A stretch of DNA of 64,000 nucleotides from Adiantum capillus-veneris (Eukaryota > Streptophyta > Polypodiopsida > Polypodiales > Pteridaceae): positions 154,770,241 through 154,834,240 of the forward strand of contig CM043945.1 of the NCBI GenBank assembly GCA_014529385.2, given 5' to 3'. A model generated the notes under the pieces. That model searched no databases. It was not told the DNA's origin and saw nothing but the letters and a program-made list of their open reading frames with translations. Below, piece by piece: positions 42,751 to 53,374 of the stretch. Numbering within the stretch: position 1 is the stretch's first letter; each line of letters begins with the position of its first letter. Position numbers and translations under genes: made by a program.

Positions 42751-43282
42751 GGTAAAAAGTCCGACTGTGATGGCTGCTGCTCACTTTGTCACAAAGTGCA
42801 CAGAGATTTGTTGAGAGCTTTACTCTGGATATGGGTTTGATTTGAAATTTTGAAGCCCTTAGCTTTTAGGGGGGGCTCTTTATGTCCTGAGTGGCGAGGG
42901 AAAGAGAGAGAGAGGGCGAGAGAGAATCTCCTGTGTTGGCTCTTGGGAGTGACCTTGCTAGGATGGCGCCACCACCTGCCGCAGCAACTCCAGCAGCTCC
43001 AGCATTCCCTCGTCGTCGTCAGCAGAGGGAGGCTCGCCCGCCTTCACCATCATCAGGCTTCTCGAGTCTTCCCTACTGTTGCTGGTGTCGTCTTGGCTGT
43101 GAACGCTGTCGCAACTCTGGCAAGTCGTTGCAGCAGGTCACGAGGATGCCACAGACCCTGCAGGTCTCAGATTAGCTTGGGGGGGGGCGGGGCTATGGCT
43201 TCACACCTCCCCATAGGGCAGCCCCTCGCCGAGGGGGAGGCTGGGGCACAGAGGACGACGGCGACCTGTGCTAGGGTTAGGT

Positions 43283-43285
<3 letters not shown>
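42751..43285 (-). other. presumed 5' UTR of the ORF1-only LINE
   Basis: GC-rich, ends at the (GA)n at 43286 and has AACCTAACCCTAGC on the minus strand near its start. The plus-strand frames at 42850-43344 are Arg/Glu and Ala/Pro repeats. One of them could instead be the lost first exon of the Maf gene, but nothing supports that. Confidence 0.35.

Positions 43286-43341
<56 letters not shown>
43286..43341. repeat. (GA)28 microsatellite
   Basis: Lies 34 bp before the Maf acceptor site at 43375. Confidence 0.95.
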
Positions 43342-43345
<4 letters not shown>

Positions 43346-43375
43346 TTTTTGGCCATGATTGTCCCTCCTGTGTAG

Positions 43376-43447
43376 ATCATTTTGGGGTCTTCATCTGCTT
43401 CTCGGCAATCCATTCTTAAAGAGATGGGTTTTACCTTCACTGTAATG
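43376..43447 (+). CDS. Maf-like nucleotide pyrophosphatase, exon encoding the N-terminal motif
   Basis: 24 codons, IILGSSSASRQSILKEMGFT then FTVM, bounded by a pyrimidine-rich acceptor (CCCTCCTGTGTAG) and a GTAGGA donor in phase 0. The S-S-(S/P)-x-x-R motif is the conserved start of Maf proteins, which hydrolyse dTTP, UTP and modified nucleoside triphosphates to monophosphates. An in-frame TAG in the acceptor shows that at least one exon lies upstream; it was not found. Introns of transposon-laden length are likely. Confidence 0.8.
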
Positions 43448-43570
43448 GTAGGAGATTGTATTACTTTAAACTCAAATTGAAGATATTAGAAGTTTAAGAC
43501 CTTGAACGTCCAGCAGTCCATGTCTTTGTTCAAAAACAGTTAAAAGTGCTAATTTGGAAACTTATAATAG

Positions 43571-43645
43571 GCTGCAGACATTGATGAGAAGGCTATTCGA
43601 AGGGACACGGCCGAAGATCTTGTCCTGGCCCTTGCGGAAGCTAAA
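43571..43645 (+). CDS. Maf-like nucleotide pyrophosphatase, next exon
   Basis: 25 codons, AADIDEKAIRRDTAEDLVLA then LAEAK, after a 123-bp GT..AG intron and before a GTATGT donor, phase 0 on both sides. DIDE(K/R)..R...P(T)EDLVLALAEAKA is the second Maf motif: D, E and R of this segment help form the active site, and the final K begins the conserved AxxK helix. The following exons (the SDQVV motif) are not visible up to 44925 or beyond, so the gene may continue outside the window or be broken. Confidence 0.8.
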
Positions 43646-43814
43646 GTATGTTCTGACCTTGTTTCAATTTCTCATTTGACTTTTTGTCAACGTCTCACTA
43701 GTACTATCAGTGAACTCCCCAGGTTATGGATCTTGTTGTGGTTATGGTGTCTTTCACAGTTTTCTCTTTTAGCGCAAGGATTCTTGGCTTGTTTCTTTAT
43801 GTTTCTCAATTAGT

Positions 43815-44035
43815 TCAGCTGTAGCCCAATGGGTAGCCAATTCAGTGCACCAAAGTTCGATCCTGGCCAATAGTGTCCTGTAACTGCCTGCCATCCTAAA
43901 GATCTATAACTCCATACTTGGCGAGGCACCGAGCCATATATAAATCTGTGCCTACTAGTCTGTAGACGAGTTCAATAGTGGCCATTGGAAAGACGTCTTC
44001 GCTTCTAGCTTGTAAGCTCCCCACCATAGCTCGCT
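43815..44035 (+). mobile_element. possible tRNA-derived SINE in the Maf intron
   Basis: TAGCCCAATGGG (43822-43833) fits a Pol III A box and GTTCGATCC (43855-43863) a B box, 21 bases apart, so closer than in a normal tRNA (about 30-40). The body shows no tRNA fold. The 3' limit is a guess. Confidence 0.35.
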
Positions 44036-44149
44036 AGAGAAACATTTTTCCTCGGAAAGGAATTTAGAATGCAAAGCACACTGAAGAGAAGTTTCTTCCA
44101 CCAAGATGGAAGTTTTCGCATTCAGACTCCAAACTTTGCTGGCTGCATC

Positions 44150-44900
44150 TGTAAGCCATTTTCTTTCTCACACTTGACAATGATATACATCATTAGCAGA
44201 TGCCTGTGAAGTATTACTTTTTGTGTAAAACCCAATCATCCCAAGCATGAACAGATTCAAGAGGATGGAGTTGCCCCAAAGCTTGGATATTTTCTTGCGG
44301 TTGTGCCCAAAGAAGACATTAAGCTTTGGGTACGACGTGCATGATGAAAAGATAGCATATACCCAATCTAACCATGCAATTGAATTGCTGTCTGTAGGAG
44401 GACTTCTCTGGCCAAGAAATGATGCAAAACGTTGCCAAGACTTCATTGAGAACGCTTCTCAACGAGAATCTAGAGGTCTCTCATGTGGCAAAATTAAGTA
44501 CTTTTTTCCATGACTCGACCAAATGATGCAAAAGTGGTGAAGCTCAAACACTGGCACACAGATTGTGAAGCAATTAAAACATCCCATCAAGAAGCTGCAG
44601 TACGCCTCTTACCATGTACAATACCAATCTTTTCAAGGAGCGCAATTGCCATGTCTGAAAATCAATGCGCATAGCTTGAAACAGGGTCCATCTACGTGCA
44701 GGAAGATGTAACCATACATCCAACAAGGCTGCACCACCCAAATGTTTAGCACGTGATATGCGGCCAAGAAGATCCAGACCAAGTCTAGTCGATTAGCATA
44801 GTCTTTCTGCAACATGAACCAAATTGGTTGTGTAAGAACTCTCAAGGATTTTTGAGAAGAAGGCAAGAGAAGCAAGAAAAAAGAAAGCATGGAGAGCCCG
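44150..44900 (-). pseudogene. decayed LINE RT C-terminal fragment
   Basis: On the minus strand, SRAKHLGGAALLDVWLHLPA and RRWTLFQAM resemble the LINE segment after the RT palm. After frameshifts come WQRFASFLGQRSPP and FFGHNRKKISKLWGN. The pieces are in three frames. It lies downstream of the Maf exons, in what would be their intron. Confidence 0.4.
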
Positions 44901-44925
44901 ACTAGTCAACACTAGTGCCACTTTT

Positions 44926-46226
44926 TGTCACAAAACGGGAGCGTACACGAGCACTTAGAATCTGAAAAATGAAATACTTTGCAAAGGTGAGAGAGGGAAG
45001 AAGATCGACACAGTATTGAGGACCAGAAGATGGGCTGGTCCCCCCCCCCGTCAAGAGTATTCTTTATTCAGGGAGAATTCTTATACAAGCACGAGAACCC
45101 GAGGAAACCCCTCCGTTCTGTAATCTTAGACCCGAAGGTCGTGCTTTCCCGTAAAGGGCTTGGGCACAAGGCCGTTCCTTCCCATAAGGGACTTAGGTGC
45201 GAAGCCATACTTTCCCGTAAGGGACTTAGGCGTGAAGCCGTACTTCCCGTGAGGGGCTTTCCCGTAAGACGGGAGATTCCTGCAAAACAAACCACACAAA
45301 GCAATAATTCTCAATGCGTATCAACACCTTATACCTGTCGCTCCTTGCTCGGAAAGGCGACCTCCGTACTTAGTCGTCACACGAACACTTGCAATTTTCG
45401 TCGCCAACGATTGCTCCAGAATCCCAGCGCTAGCTCCTTCTGTTGCTTCCGGCGTGTGTAAAACTTGAACGCCTGTTGCCCTTTTATAGGCCCTTGCACC
45501 CGGCGGGAATAGGAGCCGAAAAAGCAGAACCTTGGCGCCCCTAGAGAGAGGAGAGAGAGGGATCGCTGAATCTGGCGCTTCTAGAGAGAGGAGAGAGAGG
45601 GCTCGCTGTTTTCAGCCCATGCGTAGGTTTTTTTACGTAAGCTTTTGGGGGATGCTTTATTTTATTAATAAAAGGGCTGGTCACTTAAAAGTGACCGGCC
45701 ACTTTATAAAATAAAGTGTGAACCTGTTCAAACTTTAAAAACTCTCTCAATTAGTGAAAACAATGCTACACAAACACATTCCAAGCGTCCCCGGGTGCAG
45801 AACACGGGCACAGATGCAATGCAGACACAGACTCCTCGCGGGAAAGCATCTGCTCTCCCGCGAATGTTCCTGCTTTTCGTAAAAAGCTTCATTGAACCCA
45901 TCTTTATTCTTGTGCTTGTGTTCTTACGCGTATTTTCTTACTTAGTTCGGATTTCCTCCTTAGCCTACGGAATGCCCCCTTATTGATGCACCCGTCACCC
46001 ATCATGTGACGCATCAGGGGCACTCGTAACCCGGCCCTTTCCACCGAACTTACGGAAACTCCTTCGCGATGTTTACCGTCACCCATCAAGTGACACATCA
46101 GAGTTGTCCGTTCTTGATGGTACTTCTTATAGCTACAATCTTCTAACAGTTCTTAGTGTACACAATAAAATATCCTAGAGAAAGAAATTAATCATTAAAA
46201 GAAAAAGAATAGTCCAATTAGCAACA
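44926..46226 (-). repeat. left LTR (3' LTR), full length
   Basis: 1301 bp. It shares GAAGATCGACACAGTA..GACCAGAAGATGGG and a C run with the LTR at 5486. It carries the TATA box at 45481-45490 and tandem GGGACTTAGGCGTGAAGCC-like units (45120-45270). Confidence 0.9.
45481..45490 (-). promoter_or_regulatory. TATA box of the LTR promoter
   Basis: The minus strand reads CCTATAAAAG, in the same relative place as GCTATAAAAG at 6541-6550. It is absent from the right LTR. Confidence 0.55.
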
Positions 46227-46322
46227 TCCCTCTGGCTTCTAAACAGTTGACCTCAACTGTAGTGCTTGGACATATACCTCCAGTATCTCGGGATAAGCTG
46301 CTAATTCCTCCTGCGTCATCCA

Positions 46323-46631
46323 CTAAGCGTCTAGATTCAAATAGTTCTTAAACTTAACCAAATACTTCCGTTTTATTTTTCCGTACTTGAGAGGCCGCTC
46401 CTGATGACTTACTATCTGCTCCGGTTGGAGTATTTCTTCTGTTTTCTCAACCTCAGGAGGTTCCTCAGCACTAGGCTGGCTCGGAGGCGGTCCCACATAC
46501 GGCCGGAGTAAACTGACATGGAAAGCATTATGGATCCTCCAATTAGGCGGTAGCTCTAATCGGAAGGTGACATCATTCACTCGCTCAGTGATCTTAAACG
46601 GCCTATAATAACGGGTAGAAAGTTTTACCAC
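46323..46631 (-). pseudogene. integrase C-terminal part and chromodomain
   Basis: [20 protein letters not shown] and [13 protein letters not shown] (the GPF-type module), then [20 protein letters not shown] and [15 protein letters not shown], ended by TAG where the chromodomain has Lys-Trp. The same frame continues WMTQEELAA.. after the stop. Confidence 0.85.
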
Positions 46632-46751
46632 CTTCCCCTTATGAGACGCTTGTTTCTTAAGTCTTGCCTTCTCAAACTTGAGTAAGACTAACTGTCCGAC
46701 TGTTAAGTCTAGATTCCTCCTGTGCTTGTCTGCAGCTTTCTTATGCTTTTC

Positions 46752-47891
46752 CTAAGAGCGTAGAATAGCTCTCCTAACTTGCCTGTAGGCTGTGTCCAAA
46801 TCCCGGACAAATTCATCTGCTGCAAAGATCTTATCCTTAGTTAAAAGGATCGGTGGAAGCAAAGGCTTACCATAGAGAATCTCAAAAGGTGCTTTCCCCG
46901 TCGATGAGTGTATGGTATTGTTATACGCATACTCGACAAGAGGCAAATATTTCTCCCAGTCAGATTGCCGGTCTGACACATAAGCTTTTAACATATCCAA
47001 TACTGTGGAATTGGCTATCTCACTTTGCCCGTCCGTTTGAGGATGGTAGGCAGATGAAAAATTCAGCTTCGTACCAAGATTATCCATCAAGGCACGCCAA
47101 AAATTTCCTGTCATGCGAGGATCTCGATCACTCACAATAGACTTAGGCATTCCATGATGCTTAAAGATCTGTGCCAGGAAGATCCTAGCCATATGATCTG
47201 CTTTGATCGTTTTCTTGACTGGTATAAAGTGTGCTTGCTTGCTAAACCTGTCCACAATGGTCTAGATCGCGTCATTTCCAGTCTGAGTTCTAGGGAGGTC
47301 CATGATGAAGTCCATGGCAATACTTTCCCAAGGTTCATTAGGCACAGGCAAAGGTTGTAGCAACCCAGGCGTCTTATGCCGATCATACTTCACTCTTTGG
47401 CAAACCAAGCATTCCCTGACATACTTATCAATGTCTGCTCTAAGGCTAGGCCAAAAGAAATATCTTTCCATTGCCAAGGTCGTAGGGAGAATACCCCGAT
47501 GACCCGCATAAGGCGAAGCGTGTGCTTCATCCATGATCTTCTTTCTTAATGGTTCCGCCACACATATGGCCTGATGGTGGTAGAGATAACCGTCCCGAAT
47601 GGAATAGGGAAACTCATTCTCTCCACGATGTAGCTTTCCCCAAATGGTGGAGAAATCTGGATCATTCGGATATAAATCTGGTAGTGCTTCTAATTCTTGG
47701 TGATACACCGAAGTGATAGCGTTCACCCTTGGCCGCCTAGACAGTGCGTCTGCGACCACATTCTTACTCCCAGCCATGTGAAGGATCTGGAAGTGAAACA
47801 TAGACAAAAAGTTTGCCCATCTCATCTGCTTCTCAGATAGTTTCCTTTGCGTAAGAAAATACCACAAACTCTGGTGATCAGTCTTGATCAC
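46752..47891 (-). pseudogene. RNase H end and integrase, two nonsense codons
   Basis: One frame from [20 protein letters not shown] through GHRGIL..ECLVCQRVK (HHCC finger) and [22 protein letters not shown] at 47262 replaces the expected Trp, then [27 protein letters not shown] and DGQSEIANST (core acids intact). A second TAG at 46752 sits where relatives have Gln. A frameshift separates this from RT upstream, in the missing first part of RNase H (47892-48099). Confidence 0.9.
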
Positions 47892-48099
47892 AAAATCCGC
47901 TCCTAGAAGATAGTGCTTTCAGTTGGATAAGGCGTGAATCACAGCCGTGAGTTCCTTTTCGTAGATTGACGCATGCAACTCTGCATCCTTAAGCCGTCTG
48001 CTCTCCTAGGCCACTGCATGGCCTTCTTGGTTTAACACTGCCCCGATGCAATCGCTTAAGCATCGCAGTGAACCTCAAATGGTTCCCTTAAGTCAGACA

Positions 48100-48594
48100 C
48101 TATCCATGGCTTAGCAGGTACTTGAGCCGATCAAAAGCTCCTTGTTGTGTAGATCCCCATCTGAAAGGAATCTTCTTCTTTGTCAAATCATGAAGTGGTC
48201 CTGCTACAGGAGAAAATCCTCGGACAAACCTTCGATAATACGAACATAATCCTAGGAAGCTACGTACATCATGTACCGTAGTGGGAATAGGCCAATCTTC
48301 TACCACTCGGATCTTGGCAGGATCCATACTCACTTGATTGTGAGAGACTATATGGCCGAGATAGTGTATCTCTGAGAGAAAGAACTCGCTCTTCTTTGCA
48401 TTCACATGCAACTATTGCTTTCGCAATTCTTGAAACACTAAGTCCAAGTGCTTCCGATGTTCCTCTTCTGACTTAGAGAAGATGAGTATGTCGTCAAAGA
48501 ATACTTCCGTAAAAGCTCGATACGGGCTGAAAATGCGGTCTATCATGCGATTGAACATCGCAGGAGCATTGGTCAAGCCGAAAGGCATTACCAA
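48100..48594 (-). pseudogene. RT palm and thumb, interrupted by stops
   Basis: Same frame as the 762-codon ORF, after a TAA at 48601. It contains [40 protein letters not shown] with the catalytic DD, a TAG at 48412, then [20 protein letters not shown] and [15 protein letters not shown], ending at a stop at 48100. Confidence 0.9.
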
Positions 48595-48600
48595 AAATTC

Positions 48601-50889
48601 TTATAGTCCAAAGGTTGTGCGGAAAGCAGTCTTATGGACATCCTCAGGGACGATCCGTATCTGATGATACCCACTCTTTAAGTCTATGCGACTAAAGATA
48701 CTTGCACCCTGCAACTTATCAAGTATATCATCAATCCTAGGGATCGGAAAGCGATTTTTGACTGTGATCTTGTTTAAAGACTTATAGTCTATGCACATTC
48801 GAAACGTGCCATCTTTCTTCTGCACCAGTAGAACTGGAGAGCAGTAGGGTGAAGCACTTGGCCGTACTAACCCTTTCTCTAGAAGGTCGTTGACTTGCTT
48901 GAGAATTTCCTCTTGCTGAGCAAGACTCACCCGATAAGGGGGTTGATTGGGAGGCGAGCTACCCGGTATGAGATCTATGCGGTGATCTTCCGGGCGTACC
49001 GGAGGGAGTTCATGAGGAAGTGTTTCCGTGAAACAATCTTTGTACTTTTCAATAAATTGAAGACGCTTAATTTCCAGACTAGAGAGAGAGTCCCCACTAG
49101 TTTTATCCTTCTCACGTGCAAATATCAAGTAAGCAGAAACACACTTCTTCATTTCTTTCTTAATGGAGATATGGCTTACAATTGGGAACTGCCAATCTCC
49201 TACATCAGCATGAATCTTTATTTTCTTACCCCCATGATCAAAAGTGAGGGTCTTTTCCACATAATCGGGAATAGGTGTCATGTGGAAGTGCCATGGCATA
49301 CCCAAGATGATATCACATCCCTCGATGGGTGCCATCAAAAATGATTCGTGGTCCTTGTACTTGCCAATCCGAAGATTGAGCTGTCCTTGCACGGGAGTTG
49401 CATTGGTTGTCAACCCCTCGAATGCCGATCCGGATGTAACCGGTGTGCCAAGTTGAGCCGGTGTGAGGCACAAACGTTCCGCAGTATCCAGGGAGATGAA
49501 GTTATCCGTGGATTCTGGATCATAAAGAATCAGTACTCGCTGGTTGTTCAAAGACCCCCAGCCCTTCAGAAGTTGACGCTTCCCTTTCTCCGTTTCTGTG
49601 TTTCCTTGAACATTTGGAATTGAGTTCGAGCTTGGTGGTGCGGGTTCCTTCCTTGCTTTCTCTTGCCTCGTAGAGGCTTGTTCTTGCCGTTGCTGCTTTA
49701 GTGGGCAATCCGGTTTCATATGTCCTTTCTTGCCACAGTAGAAGCATCTTCCTTCCTCTCTGAAAGTTTGAAGTTGAGTAGGAGAAAGATACTTAGTTCG
49801 CTTGCCATTGCCCTCTAGCTTCTTAGAATGATCATAGTCCCTAGATGGAGGACATTTTCTTCCTTGGCCCCCTTGGTCATCGTAGACCCCTCTTTGTCTT
49901 GCACGGTAAGTGCTATGCTCCATTTTTCTGGGCGTCCCAGTTGAGTGCAAATCCTCAGCAATGATTGCGGACTCCGTCATCCTTTGAAGAGTATCATGCG
50001 GATACACTTTCATACTCTGAAGACCCGCTTCGAACTTTCGTTTCTTTTCCTCGTCGGCAATCTTCATGAAGGGAGTGACCTTCAGAAGAACCGACCAATA
50101 CTTGTCCACATAGGTCGTTACTCTTTCATGTTCCTTCTGGGCAAGCCAGTCCCATTTCTTCCGTATGTCCTGCTCGAAGTCAGGTGGAAGAAATTGTTCA
50201 TAAAATTCAGATTTGAAGCTCTCCCAAGTTCTGACCTGAGAACCTTCCAGAATCTTGGCTAACCACCAATTACTTGCCGTTTCCTTGAGGTGCATCCCCA
50301 CATGGCGTAATTTGGATCTTTCTGTGAAGTGCCCATTGGTAAAGGCGACTTCAAACTGTCTGATGAAGGACAGTGCTTTGGAGATGTCTCTCCGTCCGTT
50401 GTAGGTTTCGAACTTGATGTCCTTGTCGCCCGATTTGAAGACTCTCATGCGATGTTGAGACTTGCGACCATGCTTCTTGAATCGAGGCTTATCTTTAGGT
50501 TGATGTAGGGTAGTAGTAGTAGCGGCTTCCTTCTTCTGACAAGATGATCGAGAAGTAGAAGTATACTCAGGAGAGTAGGATGGAGATGAGATAGAGATGT
50601 CCTTGCTCTCGTCGAGCAAAGAGAGCGCTTTTTCCTGGCCTTTCCTTGGAGTAGGCCGTTCATTCCGATCCGAAGATCCTTTGTGCACCTCGGCATGTTC
50701 TTCTTCTCTTTCCTCGTGTGGTCTCACGCCAACAGTGTGGTCTGGATGCCTGGTTGCATCGGTTCCATTCGTTTTCTTCATTCCTCCCAAGAGCTTTTGG
50801 ACATCTGGCAATAGTAAGATTTGTTGCAAATCCGCAAGCTGAGCTTGCACTTGTTGAAGCTTCTCTTCAACGCTTCTCCCTTGGCCCAA
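48601..50889 (-). CDS. gag-protease-RT N-terminal half, 762 codons
   Basis: An N-terminal coiled-coil stretch ([20 protein letters not shown]), a charged low-complexity segment, the capsid ([20 protein letters not shown] and [20 protein letters not shown]), zinc knuckle [14 protein letters not shown] (perfect CX2CX4HX4C), protease region [15 protein letters not shown], where Asp-Pro-Glu-Ser replaces Asp-Ser/Thr-Gly, and the RT start ([33 protein letters not shown]). It ends at a TAA at 48601, where relatives have Tyr in GLYEF. The product would be Gag plus a partial Pol. It may not be translated, since the 5' LTR lacks its TATA box. Confidence 0.9.
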   Translation of the reverse strand: MGQGRSVEEKLQQVQAQLADLQQILLLPDVQKLLGGMKKTNGTDATRHPDHTVGVRPHEEREEEHAEVHKGSSDRNERPTPRKGQEKALSLLDESKDISISSPSYSPEYTSTSRSSCQKKEAATTTTLHQPKDKPRFKKHGRKSQHRMRVFKSGDKDIKFETYNGRRDISKALSFIRQFEVAFTNGHFTERSKLRHVGMHLKETASNWWLAKILEGSQVRTWESFKSEFYEQFLPPDFEQDIRKKWDWLAQKEHERVTTYVDKYWSVLLKVTPFMKIADEEKKRKFEAGLQSMKVYPHDTLQRMTESAIIAEDLHSTGTPRKMEHSTYRARQRGVYDDQGGQGRKCPPSRDYDHSKKLEGNGKRTKYLSPTQLQTFREEGRCFYCGKKGHMKPDCPLKQQRQEQASTRQEKARKEPAPPSSNSIPNVQGNTETEKGKRQLLKGWGSLNNQRVLILYDPESTDNFISLDTAERLCLTPAQLGTPVTSGSAFEGLTTNATPVQGQLNLRIGKYKDHESFLMAPIEGCDIILGMPWHFHMTPIPDYVEKTLTFDHGGKKIKIHADVGDWQFPIVSHISIKKEMKKCVSAYLIFAREKDKTSGDSLSSLEIKRLQFIEKYKDCFTETLPHELPPVRPEDHRIDLIPGSSPPNQPPYRVSLAQQEEILKQVNDLLEKGLVRPSASPYCSPVLLVQKKDGTFRMCIDYKSLNKITVKNRFPIPRIDDILDKLQGASIFSRIDLKSGYHQIRIVPEDVHKTAFRTTFGL

Positions 50890-50949
50890 TATGGTTCTTC
50901 CTGTTCTTCCCGGAATCGTCCTTCTTTGCAGAGAAAGAAAGGAGTCCGA

Positions 50950-50961
50950 GCTCTGATACCA
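50950..50961 (-). other. primer-binding site
   Basis: The minus strand reads TGGTATCAGAGC, a perfect tRNA-iMet match, one base from the LTR at 50963. Confidence 0.92.
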
Positions 50962-50962
50962 C

Positions 50963-51294
50963 TGTCACAAAACGGGAGCGTACACGAGCACTTAGAATCT
51001 GAAAAATGAAATACTTTGCAAAGGTGAGAGTGGGAAGAAGATCGACACAGTATTGGGGACCAGAAGATGGGCTGGTCCCCCCCCCCCGTCAAGAGTATTC
51101 TTTATTCAGGGAGAATTCTTATACAAGCACGAGAACCTGAGGAAACCCCTCCGTTCTGTAATCTTAGACCCGAAGGTCGTGCTTTCCCGTACTTCTTATA
51201 GCTACAATCTTCTAACAGTTCTTAGTGTACACAATAAAATATCCTAGAGAAAGAAATTAATCATTAAAAGAAAAAGAATAGTCAATTAGCAACA
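50963..51294 (-). repeat. right LTR (5' LTR), internally deleted
   Basis: 332 bp: both ends match 44926-46226, but the 969 bp between 45151 and 46120 is missing, joined at GTA (51189-51191), a 3-base microhomology. The lost part includes the TATA box. Confidence 0.92.
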
Positions 51295-51299
51295 CTTTT

Positions 51300-51624
51300 A
51301 GTTTAACATGGAAATTTCATGCTTTTAAACTTCCAATAAACGAACTTGTCCCCAATGTGGCCTAAAATTCAATCAAGTAATTGTTTATTGGAGGCATCGA
51401 CATGATAGGCTATCCCAAGTGATGTACGATGGTACCCTTTGTATTACATGGCAGTCATCCAAGCTATTGTAAATTTCGCTCTGCAAAGCTGGTAAGAGAA
51501 GACTTCTATGCATTCACATGTAATGTGCCACACTAAAAAGTAATTTGAGGTGCTTTAATAGGTTGGGAGTCACGTTCTCACCAAAGCTGATAAAAGATGA
51601 CTTCTCTGTATTCAAATGTATTCA
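51300..51624. other. no gene recognised
   Basis: AT-rich, non-coding as far as I can see. It would be the continuation of the locus before the 44926 element inserted, possibly Maf intron. Confidence 0.5.
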
Positions 51625-52346
51625 GCGATGTGGTGAGATTCTGCGTGGCCGCTATGAGACATGTTGGTCAGTTGCTCTTGGGCGTGGAGGCATTTAGGGA
51701 GGGGTATGTACTCATGGCAGCAGGCCATTATGGACATAGGTATAATTATACCTGGCAGGGCCCAGTGGATTACTATGCAAGTTCACGTTTGCCTCATGGG
51801 CTTCCTGAACATCTATGCGCCCAATGTGGCAAATGCACGAGCTGGGTTTTGGTCACATTTTGTAGAGTCTTTGACGCATGGAGAGCAGTGGTGTGTCGGG
51901 GGAGACTTCAACATGTTGGAGGACCCCTTAGATAGGATTGGAGGTAGCCATGCTACTGTACACGGGGCTGAGTTGGCCGCTTGGGAGCGTTTATGTACGA
52001 CCTTGAGGATTTCGGATGTGTGGCAGCATGCTGGCTTTGTGTGGCCCCAGACAACTTATCTTTCTCTCGCTCTGACCGCAGAGTAGGAGTGAATGTGTCT
52101 CGGATAGATCGCTTCTATGTGAGTGACCGTATTTGCATTCTGGCAGGGACTTCTATTTCAGATCATGTGCCAGTGATTCTTATTGTGACAGACAGACAGA
52201 GGAGTGGGAGTGTGATGCTGCACATCCCCAAGAGGATTTTTCTAGATACATAGCTCAGAGAGCAGGTGGTGGCACTTTGGACAAAAAGGTTGGACACTTA
52301 GGGTACCCCTGCTAGTAGAGTGGCCATTGGACTTGCTGAGGCTAGT
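51625..52346 (+). pseudogene. LINE A-type endonuclease fragment
   Basis: Begins with text near-identical to 30135-30165 (CGATGTGGTGAGATTCTGCG). It contains FLNIYAPNVANARAGFWSHF, GEQWCVGGDFNMLEDPLDRI (the GDFN motif) and, after a frameshift and stops, VSRIDRFYVSD and ISDHVPVIL (catalytic SDH). It is cut at 52346 by an LTR start. Confidence 0.8.
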
Positions 52347-53090
52347 TGTCACGTGCACATTTAACCCTATGTGCATGTGGACAAGCTGTACGTACTTCTA
52401 GGGTTTAGGTAGCCAAGGAAGTGTTCTGGCACCTTTGTGAGCTTGTACGAAGGATGTGCATGTCCAGGCACTTAGAGTAGCTGCATACCTCTGATTGCAC
52501 AACCCATGACCACTAGCATCATTATCAGTACCTAGCATAAGCATTTTCACCGTAGGAACTTATTTTTCCAAACTACGCGTGAACCACCTCTTATCAAGCA
52601 TTTTATTTATAAGTGACCTTTCATTTACCCTTGTTGGAATGTAGGTAGGGCAAATGAATAAAGGATCTATTTAAGGAACCCATGGGGCGCCAGTAGAAGC
52701 CAGAAGACACAGAGGAAGGAGACTCAGGAGTCAGAGCAAGGAGTGCCCCGCAGTACTACCCAGGTTCTTTGGCTTTTTCTCAGCCCACCATCAGCGTTTT
52801 CAGCCAGCAGTGCTTTTGCTCTCCATCGGCGTACCGCCGCAATACCCCATCCGATCCAGCTTTCCCTCGTCGTAGTCGGTCGTTCCAGCGCGGCCAAGAT
52901 GACGGGAACAGGTTTCAGCCCACAGATCCATTAGCGTTTTCCAGTTTTCAGCCATCATTGGCGTCATCGGCGACAGATCAGCCCATTAGCTTGGCCGCAC
53001 AACTCCGACCTCATCAGCATCCCTAGCGTTTTCAGATTTCGGTCATTTCCGCAGAATAGCCCTTTTTCAGTCATTCGACAAGGAACAAAT
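52347..53090 (+). repeat. LTR of TGTCACGTG type with downstream leader
   Basis: Starts TGTCACGTGCACATTTAACC after CTAGT. It has TTGTTGGAATGTAGGTAGGGCAA, as in the 24592 LTR, then a possible TATA-like TCTATTTAAGG near 52669 and GGGGCGCCAGTAGAAGC. The end of the LTR and the PBS were not found: by 53091 the sequence is coding. Many GCGTTTTCAG motifs occur in 52790-53040. Confidence 0.55.
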
Positions 53091-53374
53091 ATGTTTATGA
53101 TTTTGTGTTTGAAGTGGTTTCAGGGATATTCCTCAGAGAGATTCTTGACGAAGGTGAACCTAAGATCATAGACGAAGTTGAAGCATTAGAGTTGAAGCAG
53201 ATTCTTCTGTGTCGCTTTCGGCGTGGCCCAAAGAAGCAAGCTTTGCAGACTTTCTTGAAGTTCAAGTATCGCTCGACCCACGTAGCAGAGTGGGCCGGTG
53301 AAGAGTTCTTTGCAGACTCCCAGGAGTTGTTAGCGGACAATATGGAAGCCATAGAGCTCGAAAAGGCAAGATGA
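53091..53374 (+). pseudogene. tail of the 534-codon ORF, fused upstream of pol
   Basis: MFMILCLKWFQGYS in one frame matches MFMILCWKWFQEFS of the 11674-13278 ORF. After a frameshift the match continues LCRFRRGPKKQALQTFLKFK, STHVAEWAGEEFF and LLADNMEAIE, ending at the TGA at 53372. The chromodomain-like tail is thus a second one in this element, besides the usual one at 56489. Confidence 0.75.

Larger units (their letters stand above)
44926..51294 (-). mobile_element. Ty3/gypsy chromovirus with complete ends and inactivated pol
   Basis: LTRs 44926-46226 and 50963-51294 start TGTCACAAAACGGG and end TTAGCAACA, with target duplications CTTTT at 44921-44925 and 51295-51299. A perfect iMet PBS (minus) lies at 50950-50961. 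Gag-pol runs from 50889 to 46323 with chromodomain; at least five in-frame stops and a frameshift inactivate it. Same family as 5486-10670. Confidence 0.93.

Noticed and set aside
42850-43344. 164-codon plus frame ending in Arg-Glu repeats
   Set aside because: Its end is the (GA)n tract and the rest is the GC-rich 5' UTR of a minus-strand LINE.
43815-43880. Functional tRNA gene
   Set aside because: A- and B-box matches are too close together and no cloverleaf can be drawn.
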